From positions 107,083 to 171,082 of the forward strand of contig NZ_QPEX01000006.1 in NCBI RefSeq assembly GCF_003335505.1: a stretch of 64,000 nucleotides of DNA. Direction: 5' to 3'. The notes beneath the pieces are model-generated. The model was not told where the DNA came from and ran no database searches. It was given only the letters and a program-made list of their open reading frames with translations. Source of the DNA: Bremerella cremea (GTDB lineage Bacteria; Planctomycetota; Planctomycetia; Pirellulales; Pirellulaceae). The translations under genes were made by a program, and so were the position numbers. Numbering within the stretch: the stretch's first letter is position 1; each line of letters opens with the position of its first letter. This document shows, piece by piece, positions 56,223 to 63,782 of this stretch.

Positions 56223-57164
56223 GTATGAACGAGCCCCGGTTAGCTGATTCGAAATGATGGCTAGGTTCAGTTTTCCAATCTCTGGTATCGGACCTCTTGC
56301 CTTAGCAACTGAACTAAATGTGACGATTTTGAGGAATTTCCTGACTGAAAGGTCCCTAAGTGTTGTGCTGATTGGTTGCACTAGCCCGAAAAGAGTGCCA
56401 ATAAGTCTTTAAATTGCAAAGACTTGAGCTCCTAAATCGTTTTCACTTAGAGAATTTGGGGAAGTCTGCCGAATGAATAAGAATGATAGCTTGACACGAC
56501 CTGGTAAATCCTTATGATTCCAGTAGTTTGATCGTCGTCGAACTCATTGCGGGATTTCATTCCCGGGTATTTTTGGACGGCCATCCTTTCTGCCCAATGA
56601 TGCTTTGCTGAAACCTCAAGCAGTATCAAGTTCTTCGGGCAGTGACGGTTTTCTTCAACTCAGCCGCAAGATAAACAATGTGGCATGTTTAAGAACCAAG
56701 GAAGCTTTTTCAGTTCTTCACTGAACTGTGTTGGTTACCATCGATTCGCTAGGGTAACTACGTCTCAGGTAACCATTGATTTTCATTTTAGATACGCCGG
56801 GTAACGGATTTACCTTGCGACAATCAATACAAAGTCGCGACTGGCGGAACGTTTTGTTCCTACCACAATCGCAACACCGATGCCTCTCTGGGCTGTATCA
56901 CTTTTTCACGTGATCGCAGGTCCCGTTCCCCGACGAGAGGCAAGGGCTAATTCGACTCAAGCCCAACGCCAAGCTGTGTTCCTCACATACGGCGGCGGGC
57001 ATCGCTTGTGCGAGTTTTCCAGCTCCCAAGGCAAAAGGAATCTTTCAAACCATTTCAGGCAAGCTCCTCTTCAACTAGGAGCTGACCTCAGGAATCTGTT
57101 AAAGCGGTTTGGCGCTCTCTACTGACGCGACCCACCCTGACTTCTGTGATTAGGTAGTTTTTTC
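56223..57164 (+). other. Long non-coding leader upstream of rho
   Basis: About 940 nt precede the rho start without a supported gene. Frames here (such as 56880-57125 on plus) have no protein-like composition. Sequence before 56850 is AT-rich and later more balanced. rho is autoregulated in other bacteria by attenuation in its leader, so a regulatory role is plausible but not shown by any motif I can see. Confidence 0.45.
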
Positions 57165-58490
57165 ATGTCAAACAAACGGCAGACCCGCTCCAAATCTGGT
57201 GGGCGGCGACGTGGTAACAACAGCGGCGGATCATCGGGACCAGGCCCCAAAGGACGTGGGCGATCTGGTGGCAATCGACGTCGCTCTTCTCCTCCTAGCT
57301 CCAATGTGCCACGCAATAACCTGGAAAACGAAGAGTTTGAACCAGGCGAACCAATCCCCTTGGAACCTTGCTATGGGCTGCTAGAGATGCACCCCAACGG
57401 CTACGGTTTTCTGCGTAGCCCCGCGAACAACTACGCCCGCGAACGAACCGATCCTTTCGTTCCTGGCACCATGATCGAACGTTACGGCCTGCGTGTCGGC
57501 GTGATGATTCGGGGCATGATTCAGCATTTCCGCCGTGGCCAAGGGCCTCGCCTGCGTGACATCTTTGATGTCGACGGCATGGTTCCGGAAAACTACGTGA
57601 ACGTGAAATCGTTCGACGACCTTACCCCCGTCAACCCAAGCCAATACCTTAAGCTGGAATTCGACGGCGGGCCACTTACCAATCGCGTGGTCGATTTGCT
57701 CACACCACTGGGCAAAGGCCAACGTGCCTTAATCGTCGCTCCACCGCGCACCGGTAAGACGATGCTGATGCAAAACCTCAGCCGCGGCATTACCGCCAAT
57801 CATCCCAACGTTAAACTCGTTGTGCTGCTGATTGACGAACGCCCGGAAGAAGTCACCGACATGCAGCGCAGCGTGAAAGGTGAAGTGATCGCCAGCAGCT
57901 TAGACCGCGATGTCGAAAGCCACGTGCGTCTCTCGCAGTTGGTGATCGAACGCTGCAAGCGTTTAGCCGAATCGGGACAGGACGTGTTCCTATTATTGGA
58001 TTCGATCACACGTTTGGCTCGGGCGTTTAACAAATGGGTTGGCGATGGTCGTGGCAACAATGCCACCATGTCTGGCGGTATCAACGTCAAGGCGATGGAC
58101 ATCCCCAAGAAGCTGTTCGCCACGGCCCGTGCCTTCGAAGAAGGGGGTTCGCTCACAATTGTTGGTACGGCCCTGGTCGATACCGGCAGCAAGATGGACG
58201 AAGTCATCTTCCAAGAGTTCAAGGGTACCGGTAACATGGAACTGGTCCTCGATCGTAAGCTATCCGATCGACGCGTCTGGCCAGCCATCGATATCTCGCA
58301 ATCAGGCACCCGCCGCGAAGAACTATTGCTGGACGAAGAAGCCCTGAACGCCGTGATCGCCTTACGTCGCACGTTGACCTCGATGCATCACATCGATGCT
58401 ATGGAGCAACTCACGCGTCAGTTGGGCAGGTACGAAAACAACAAGCAGTTCATTAGCTTGATTGCCAACAGCCGCGACCGCTATCAATAA
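57165..58490 (+). CDS. rho: Transcription termination factor Rho
   Basis: Rho is the hexameric RNA helicase that releases RNA polymerase. The 441-residue protein has a basic N-terminal extension rich in Arg, Gly and Ser (GGRRRGNNSGGSSGPGPKGR), then the cold-shock-like RNA-binding domain (LLEMHPNGYGFLRSPANNYA), Walker A in APPRTGKTMLMQNL, Walker B region (VVLLIDERPEEVTDMQRSVK) and the Q/R-loop (ITRLARAFNKWVGDGRGNN). The extension replaces part of the usual N-terminal helical domain. It is followed by an intrinsic terminator at 58521 that lies inside the convergent gene. Confidence 0.96.
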   Translation: MSNKRQTRSKSGGRRRGNNSGGSSGPGPKGRGRSGGNRRRSSPPSSNVPRNNLENEEFEPGEPIPLEPCYGLLEMHPNGYGFLRSPANNYARERTDPFVPGTMIERYGLRVGVMIRGMIQHFRRGQGPRLRDIFDVDGMVPENYVNVKSFDDLTPVNPSQYLKLEFDGGPLTNRVVDLLTPLGKGQRALIVAPPRTGKTMLMQNLSRGITANHPNVKLVVLLIDERPEEVTDMQRSVKGEVIASSLDRDVESHVRLSQLVIERCKRLAESGQDVFLLLDSITRLARAFNKWVGDGRGNNATMSGGINVKAMDIPKKLFATARAFEEGGSLTIVGTALVDTGSKMDEVIFQEFKGTGNMELVLDRKLSDRRVWPAIDISQSGTRREELLLDEEALNAVIALRRTLTSMHHIDAMEQLTRQLGRYENNKQFISLIANSRDRYQ

Positions 58491-58509
58491 AGCGGATTCG
58501 CACGCGAGT

Positions 58510-59256
58510 TCAAACTTTCTCGGAGCCGTCCCCCAAGGTCGGCTCCGTTTTTGTTGCGCCGGCCAAGTGATGATCGCGATAGATGAGCCAAGCAAACAGT
58601 GGAATCGCCGCCAATGCAGCCCATTGATAAGCAGTCAGCCCAAATGCGTAAACAGGCTCTGGCCGCAGCCACTCGGTGAAAAACCGAAAGGTCATGTAGG
58701 CGATCAAGTAGATCTTGAACAACTGCCCCGGAAACATCTTTTTCTTCCACAGAAAATAGAAGACAACCGCGCAGGTTAAATGGAAGATCGACTCGTAAAT
58801 TTGCGTCGGATGCCGCAAAATCGTGCCGCCATCTGCGGCCAGCGGAAAGTACGTTCCCCAGGGCAAGTGGCACGCTTTTCCAAAGCAACAACCACCGACA
58901 TAGCAAGCCCAGCGTCCGATCCCGATCGATACGGCGACCGGGATCACGAAGCTGTCACCCGTCTTCGTACGAATCTCGAGCACCCACTTCGCCAGCTCTA
59001 CCCCAAAGTAGCCGCCTAAAAGGCCAGCGATGATTGTCTTGCCGTGGGCAAACCAAGCTGTTCCATCAACTAGCCCTTGCCAGTTGTACAATGCAAAGGG
59101 CAGCTTCGCGCCGATCATTGCCCCACAAAAACCACCAATAGCAATGCCTAGTTTCTCCCACCAGGCAAGCTGCAGCTTCTCTTGAAATAGCCGTAACAAG
59201 ATACCGCCGGTTACAATCGCCGACAGCATGATGCCCATGTACGCCAGACTTGTCAT
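58510..59256 (-). CDS. Prolipoprotein diacylglyceryl transferase-like membrane protein
   Basis: A 248-residue protein with about seven membrane helices and the Lgt architecture. The GRWACYVGGCCFGKACHLPW region occupies the position of the Lgt signature (GRxGNF), with a Cys-Cys pair unlike true Lgt, and RHPTQIYESI matches the second Lgt motif (HPxQLYE). It is likely a paralogue, not the housekeeping Lgt. Its start overlaps the upstream radical SAM stop by 4 nt, so both are co-translated; the substrate may differ from lipoproteins. Confidence 0.75.
   Translation of the reverse strand: MTSLAYMGIMLSAIVTGGILLRLFQEKLQLAWWEKLGIAIGGFCGAMIGAKLPFALYNWQGLVDGTAWFAHGKTIIAGLLGGYFGVELAKWVLEIRTKTGDSFVIPVAVSIGIGRWACYVGGCCFGKACHLPWGTYFPLAADGGTILRHPTQIYESIFHLTCAVVFYFLWKKKMFPGQLFKIYLIAYMTFRFFTEWLRPEPVYAFGLTAYQWAALAAIPLFAWLIYRDHHLAGATKTEPTLGDGSEKV
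58521..58552 (+). terminator. rho terminator within the convergent Lgt-like coding region
   Basis: CGGAGCCG (58521-58528) and CGGCTCCG (58540-58547) form an 8-bp stem with an 11-nt loop, followed by TTTTT. It starts 31 nt after the rho stop and lies inside the last codons of the opposite gene (which reads EPTLGDGSEKV there). Confidence 0.8.
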
Positions 59257-60764
59257 GCGGTGGTATCCACGGTGCTCTTCAGTGGCGGCAACTTAACATG
59301 CCCTTCACGGTACAACACATTGTAAGCACAAAACGGCACCACATGACCGCTCGGTAACAGGTGATGCACACAGCACTTCATCACCCGGCGAACGTCAAAA
59401 TTATAGGCATCAAGAAACGAAGTGATCATTATCCGAAATACGTCTCTGGCTCCCAGTTCTTCCTGCATTGCTTTGCCGAAAAACTCGACCGCCGCTTCAG
59501 CATAAGCCGGGTCCGCCGTGTTGAGTGCCCCGATCAACTCCTCGACCGGGCTCTTGGAACTCAGTACCGGCAAGGACAACCCTTGACTGGTCTCGGTAGA
59601 GGAGGGGGGAGCACAACTTCCGCCAGGGCAACATGCCTCGCGAACCAGGTAGCGTTCCAAGATTTCTTTTACGGCTCCGCGCTGAAACGAGATGCCACCC
59701 GCTAAAAGGTCCAAATGCTCGGCCGCTTTGATGAATCGCATCAGCGGAACCAGTTCTCCATTGCGGCGGTAGGCGTACGACATCTGGTGGCAATTCGGAT
59801 GGGCACACGGCAGCGGCATGAAGTCAGCTTCGGTATAGCGGCCTGAAGTCTGCTCGACAATGCCCCGGATAACATCGGGAAACGTAATCCGGTTTTCCAA
59901 TTCTTCCGGCAGCACATGCCGCCCCGAGTAAGTCGCCGGCTGCAAGCTAAGCCCCGTAATCCAAGGTCTGCTCGCACAATAGTCGACCAATTGCCCCAGT
60001 TCATCGTCGTTCACCCCTGGCTGCAAGGTCGCCACCAGGTTCACATGCAGCCCGGCTTGGCCGCAGTTTTCGACGGCTTTTAACTTCGTTTCAACCAGCG
60101 ACTCACCACGTAGCTTGAGAGAGGTCGACTCGCGGAAACCATCGAATTGCAAATAGATCTCCACTCGCTTCCGCCGCTGGGCTAAGAAGTCGACCAACTC
60201 CGGATCGTGCGCCAGACGAATGCCGTTTGTGTTGATCATGACGTAGTCGATTGGCTGCGACAGCGCGTAGTCAAGGATCGCGCGGAACTCGGGATGAATG
60301 GTCGGTTCGCCGCCAGAAAGCTGCAGCACCTCCGGCTTGCCCTCCACCTCGACATAGCGATCGATCGTCCGCTGACATTCTTCCAGTGTCAGATGCTTAC
60401 CGCCAGGGCCACTCGAAGCGTAACACATCGGGCAAGCAAGGTTGCAGCTCGAAGTCACTTCCAGCAAACCGATACAGGTATGCTGTTCGTGCTCGGTGCA
60501 GAGCCCGCAATCGAGCGGACATCCTCTGTTCGGTTCAACACCAAAGTCGCGAGGTATCTTCCCCGGCACATTGAACTGAGTCTGATCGTACCAGGACACA
60601 TCCGAGCAAACATAGTCGTCTCGCGTACCGTGTGCTTCGCACCGCTTACGAAAGTAAACCCGATTGCCGCGCGTAATGATCTTCGCTGGAACCACGGCCA
60701 GACACTCTGGACACAGGCTTTGCGTAATTCCAAGAACGGTGTAGTCGCGAAATTGATAGGTCAT
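59253..60764 (-). CDS. Radical SAM protein of the MJ0619 (pterin methylase) type
   Basis: A 503-residue radical SAM enzyme. The SAM-cluster cysteines are Cys107, Cys111 and Cys114 in SSCNLACPMCYASS. N-terminal CPECLAVVPAKI and GCPLDCGLCTEHEQHTC are extra cysteine motifs characteristic of the family. MJ0619 from Methanocaldococcus methylates 7,8-dihydro-6-hydroxymethylpterin in methanopterin synthesis, so this protein may do the same in the planctomycete H4MPT pathway; that is inferred by family. A C-terminal Cys-rich part (EACCPGGSCAPP, CCVHHLLPSGH) may bind further clusters. I use the ATG at 60764. It overlaps the Lgt-like gene. Confidence 0.83.
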   Translation of the reverse strand: MTYQFRDYTVLGITQSLCPECLAVVPAKIITRGNRVYFRKRCEAHGTRDDYVCSDVSWYDQTQFNVPGKIPRDFGVEPNRGCPLDCGLCTEHEQHTCIGLLEVTSSCNLACPMCYASSGPGGKHLTLEECQRTIDRYVEVEGKPEVLQLSGGEPTIHPEFRAILDYALSQPIDYVMINTNGIRLAHDPELVDFLAQRRKRVEIYLQFDGFRESTSLKLRGESLVETKLKAVENCGQAGLHVNLVATLQPGVNDDELGQLVDYCASRPWITGLSLQPATYSGRHVLPEELENRITFPDVIRGIVEQTSGRYTEADFMPLPCAHPNCHQMSYAYRRNGELVPLMRFIKAAEHLDLLAGGISFQRGAVKEILERYLVREACCPGGSCAPPSSTETSQGLSLPVLSSKSPVEELIGALNTADPAYAEAAVEFFGKAMQEELGARDVFRIMITSFLDAYNFDVRRVMKCCVHHLLPSGHVVPFCAYNVLYREGHVKLPPLKSTVDTTA

Positions 60765-60798
60765 AAGCTTGTAATGGTTTCTCTGAGTCGCCTCTACT

Positions 60799-61266
60799 TC
60801 AGTGCCCCGCAATCAGCATGAGGCAAAATGCAAACAGCGCAATAATGGTCGCAATGCCTAGCAAGATGACCGTTCCAATCGTGACCACCAACGCCGAAAC
60901 GGCAAACGAAAGATGGCGGATCCATTTGCTTTCGCTTTGACTGCCACGCAATATGAACGCGGAAATTACTACCACCAGGGGCAACACGACGAGCAAAAAT
61001 GAAACGAGCCCATCAAGACTATTGGCCAACGCCCCCAGCGCAAGCGGCACCGTGCCGAGCACTAACATCCCAAAAGCCGACGCTGCCAAACGAGACGCAA
61101 CCTTTCCCCGGCCAGACGAAGCCGTTGGAGGTACCAGTTCCGCCTCGACGGTCTCTTCTTTCCCCGTATATAAAGGACTACGGCAGATCCAACACACGTT
61201 GGCAAACGAGTTGTTCTCGGCGCCACACTCTGGGCAAACAACCAGCGGCACATCGGAACGTGTCAT
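60799..61266 (-). CDS. Zinc-ribbon membrane protein
   Basis: From the ATG at 61266 (AAGGAGG upstream) the protein has 155 residues. The N-terminal zinc ribbon CPECGAENNSFANVCWIC gives two CxxC knuckles. After an acidic linker come about four membrane helices (GMLVLGTVPLALGALANSL, LLVVLPLVVVISAFIL, LSFAVSALVVTIGTVILLGI, IIALFAFCLMLIAG). It overlaps the stop of the upstream gene by 4 nt and precedes the radical SAM gene by 34 nt. Function unknown. Confidence 0.72.
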   Translation of the reverse strand: MTRSDVPLVVCPECGAENNSFANVCWICRSPLYTGKEETVEAELVPPTASSGRGKVASRLAASAFGMLVLGTVPLALGALANSLDGLVSFLLVVLPLVVVISAFILRGSQSESKWIRHLSFAVSALVVTIGTVILLGIATIIALFAFCLMLIAGH

Positions 61267-61919
61267 TTCGCCTCCTTGGCCTGTTGCAGATCGACGCGCT
61301 GTTGATATTGCTCGGCCAAAGTTCGAGCCAGACGCACAACTTGACCAACGACAATTCCGGTCGCACCAATACATGCCAACGCAACCCCTTGTTGCACCAA
61401 CGGCACCACGTGATCGGCATCGAACCACGAATCGTCAACCGCCCCGACGCTGGCCAGGTAGGCCACCATTGCCCCCAACGTTGCGGCCCAAACCAATTTC
61501 AAATCGAACCGCAGGCCCGCCATCGCCACCACAAGATAGAAGGCACCGGTCAACGAGGTCATCATCGGGCCACCTGCCAAGGCCACCAGAGCCGAAATCG
61601 CCAACAAGTCGATTGCTGTCGTCAAGAAAGGCAGCCAGGCTGGCAGAAATCGCTTCAGCACCAACAGCAAGGTTAACAGCGACACGACCAGCAGCAGCAC
61701 AGCCACCGCTGTCGCCCCTTGCTGAAACCGTAGATTCGCCGCACGTGCTTCCCCGGATAGCACCAGAAAGTGATGCCCCAACTGACAAGCATACAGCACC
61801 ACGACCGCGATCGCCCGCAAGATCAACGCCCGCAGTTCGCCAGTATACGTCTGCCAGCGTCGGACAATAAACCACTGCCGATCGCGAACCTCGCCAGTCA
61901 ACTCAGACAAGCTATCCAT
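61263..61919 (-). CDS. Polytopic membrane protein with coiled ends
   Basis: A 218-residue protein with six or so hydrophobic segments (AVAVLLLVVSLLTLLLVLKR, LLAISALVALAGGPMM, VVAMAGLRFDLKLVWAATLG, LVQQGVALACIGATGIVVGQ) between amphipathic N- and C-terminal helices (QQRVDLQQAKEAK). The layout is that of the membrane half of a sensor protein, but no output domain follows. It overlaps its neighbours by 8 nt upstream and 4 nt downstream. Family unknown. Confidence 0.65.
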   Translation of the reverse strand: MDSLSELTGEVRDRQWFIVRRWQTYTGELRALILRAIAVVVLYACQLGHHFLVLSGEARAANLRFQQGATAVAVLLLVVSLLTLLLVLKRFLPAWLPFLTTAIDLLAISALVALAGGPMMTSLTGAFYLVVAMAGLRFDLKLVWAATLGAMVAYLASVGAVDDSWFDADHVVPLVQQGVALACIGATGIVVGQVVRLARTLAEQYQQRVDLQQAKEAK

Positions 61920-62403
61920 CTGATCCTTCTTTCGCGATAGGTCCCTTCACAAAAGCATGAAACGCCAAAAGAAAAACGAAACCCGCCAGCAGTGTCGGTA
62001 AGACATTGCTAACGATAGCCAGAACGAGCCTATCGGCCCTCAGAGTGACAAGCATCATGCGCGTCATCAAAGCACTTCTCAACCAAGTTACTATGGTGAA
62101 AAAGCAAATCGATAGCATTCCCCCTACAGAAGACAAAAGAATATGGATCTGTCGATCCCACCCAGGCGTTTTCCTCTGCAGCTGTCGCTCTCTGTGTAAT
62201 ATCAGATAGGCCCGCACACAGCCTGGCAACAAGACGAGCAAAGCTGCCACTAGCACACCTAAAGGAGCCCCCGCCAGCACACCGAGCAGGCAAACAAACA
62301 GAGCCGCTCCCACTACCATCCACAACGCAAACAATGAATCTGTCGGTGGCTCTGGTTCAGGCTGAGGAGTTTCGAAAGGGTTAATGGACTCTGGCGAATT
62401 CAT
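61912..62403 (-). CDS. Membrane protein with N-terminal NPFETP motif
   Basis: A 163-residue protein with an N-terminal NPFETPQPEPEPPTD stretch and about four helices (ALWMVVGAALFVCLLGVLAG, ALLVLLPGCVRAYLILHRE, SSVGGMLSICFFTIVTWL, LLAGFVFLLAFHAFV). The arrangement of a short soluble tail plus four helices resembles the three genes at 12692-13912 and its immediate upstream neighbour. It overlaps that neighbour by 4 nt (ATGA). Function unknown. Confidence 0.65.
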   Translation of the reverse strand: MNSPESINPFETPQPEPEPPTDSLFALWMVVGAALFVCLLGVLAGAPLGVLVAALLVLLPGCVRAYLILHRERQLQRKTPGWDRQIHILLSSVGGMLSICFFTIVTWLRSALMTRMMLVTLRADRLVLAIVSNVLPTLLAGFVFLLAFHAFVKGPIAKEGSDG

Positions 62404-62924
62404 TTCGGCTCTTCACCATTAGAATTGCTGGATAACGATTTTGTCTTTGAAAGCGCTTGTCTGCTTGGATAGAAAAGTGAGGCGACAAACAAAACAACGA
62501 ACCCCACCAGTGGCAAGACCACGCCCAGAATGAATCCAGCGGACAGCAACCATTGCTCGTTCAAGTTGCTCTGCGACATCACAGAAATCGTCATGAAGCA
62601 AACCAAACCGCATGCAATCGAAACTCCTAAGGCGATGCCCATCACCATGAAGAACGAGCCAATCACCAAACCAATTTGTATTCGTGGTTCCAGCAAAATC
62701 CCTTGACCACCCAGCCGGTGCAGCCGAACGTAGGCATGCACAAAGGCTGGCGCCAGCCCCAGGGCCAGCAAAATAGAAATCCCCGGCCAAAAGGGAAGCA
62801 AAAAAATGGCTACGCTCCCCACCACGCACAATGCCACCCAAAATCCCAAGAGGGAATCAGCCTGCTTAGTAACAGCGGGCCCGGCAGGTGAACGAAACGG
62901 ATTGGGCTCGCTCCCCTCTGGCAT
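62400..62924 (-). CDS. Membrane protein with N-terminal NPFRSP motif
   Basis: From the ATG at 62924, preceded by a strong GGGAGGG box, the protein has 174 residues and begins PEGSEPNPFRSPAGPAVTKQ. Membrane segments: FWVALCVVGSVAIFLLPFWP, ILLALGLAPAFVHAYVRLH, IQIGLVIGSFFMVMGIALGV and LVGFVVLFVASLFYPS. It shares with the downstream 61912 protein both the motif and an Arg-containing loop of similar type (AYVRLHRLGG, AYLILHRERQ), so these are paralogues. It heads a run of four overlapping genes leading into the radical SAM gene. Confidence 0.68.
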   Translation of the reverse strand: MPEGSEPNPFRSPAGPAVTKQADSLLGFWVALCVVGSVAIFLLPFWPGISILLALGLAPAFVHAYVRLHRLGGQGILLEPRIQIGLVIGSFFMVMGIALGVSIACGLVCFMTISVMSQSNLNEQWLLSAGFILGVVLPLVGFVVLFVASLFYPSRQALSKTKSLSSNSNGEEPK

Positions 62925-63222
62925 CAAAGATCCCTCCCGATAAAAAATCGATTCTGGCACAGTTTGCATCACGCTAAAGCTCATTCCGGCAGCTCTACCG
63001 TTATCGGCTATCGCCAGCCCACCGCCGACCACAGCCAGCACAAGACGCAATAAATTCCGGAAAACCGCTCTAATGCTCCGCCTAGCATACGCGAAAAACA
63101 CCCCTGTTGCGGCCAAATCTTCTGGCCGCTATTCTCATAAATCAAACGATTCGTTAAGATGCACCGTGAACCTAGAGCCCCCGTCAGGTCTCCCTTAGGG
63201 AAACTTCACGGTGCGTCTAACT

Positions 63223-63304
63223 GGAGGGTATGCGAATGGTTAGCGGTCACATTGGAAATGTGATGCCCCGTAAGGGGTTGCGAGTTCGAATCTCGTGCCC
63301 TCCG
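63223..63304 (+). tRNA. tRNA-Ser (anticodon GGA)
   Basis: An 82-nt class II tRNA. Acceptor GGAGGGT (63223-63229) pairs with GCCCTCC (63297-63303, one G-T), discriminator G. The anticodon stem TCACA/TGTGA frames the loop with GGA. A long variable arm (CCCC..GGGG) and T-arm CGAGTTCGAATCTCG are present. CCA is not encoded. Confidence 0.95.
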
Positions 63305-63313
63305 CTTCAAGCC

Positions 63314-63344
63314 AAGGCCGTCAACATAAGTTGTTGACGGCCTT
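63314..63344 (+). terminator. Terminator after tRNA-Ser
   Basis: AAGGCCGTCAAC (63314-63325) pairs perfectly with GTTGACGGCCTT (63333-63344) around a 7-nt loop, starting 10 nt after the tRNA. A mixed A/T stretch follows. Confidence 0.7.
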
Positions 63345-63747
63345 AATCTTGCGCTGAATCAGCCATCCTCCAACGGCCTCACTGCCCCCAACCAGCAAAT
63401 CACTTCGGTAGCCCTTGGGTAATGCGGTAGAAAAAGAAACCCAAACTCCTGGCCCCGATAGCGATTGCGGTCGCAATTCTGCGTGCCGTTTCCCGAGAGA
63501 AAACCCCATAAAACCAGGGGGTCCTAACTTCTTCAAAGAGGGCCGCGTTGCCCTAAAATGGTCCTTCTTGGCCCTCTTTTTCCCGTATATGGAGCTAACG
63601 ATGTTTTTTCGAATACCATGATTTTTCCGAGGGTTTTGCTACTTCTACCAATGCAGCCTCGAACCTACGAACACGTGGAGGTCTTGAATGCCTTTCTCTC
63701 GGCAAAAAAAGGCGGACGTCCCAATCACATCATGACAGCAAATGAAG
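63345..63747. other. Gap without a supported gene between tRNA-Ser and IS3 remnant
   Basis: About 400 nt. Frames 63321-63536 (minus) and 63415-63621 (plus) cover each other and neither shows a recognisable family. A hairpin AAAGAGGGCC/GGCCCTCTTT (63535-63544 and 63570-63579) followed by T and C could be a terminator of an earlier transcript. Confidence 0.4.
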
Positions 63748-63768
63748 TGGACCCCATTATTCGGACCA
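63748..63768. repeat. Candidate IS end sequence
   Basis: The segment beginning TGGACCCCATTATTCGGACC stands 15 nt outside the transposase stop codon, where the terminal inverted repeat of an IS3-type element would be expected. The other end of the element lies beyond the window, so this is not confirmed. Confidence 0.35.
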
Positions 63769-63782
63769 CGGGGCCACGTTTC

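Noticed and set aside
56880..57125. 81-codon frame upstream of rho
   Set aside because: No recognisable domain and low-complexity composition; more likely part of the rho leader.
63321..63536. 71-codon minus-strand frame near tRNA-Ser
   Set aside because: Overlaps the tRNA terminator hairpin, and the opposite strand also has a frame; no family support.
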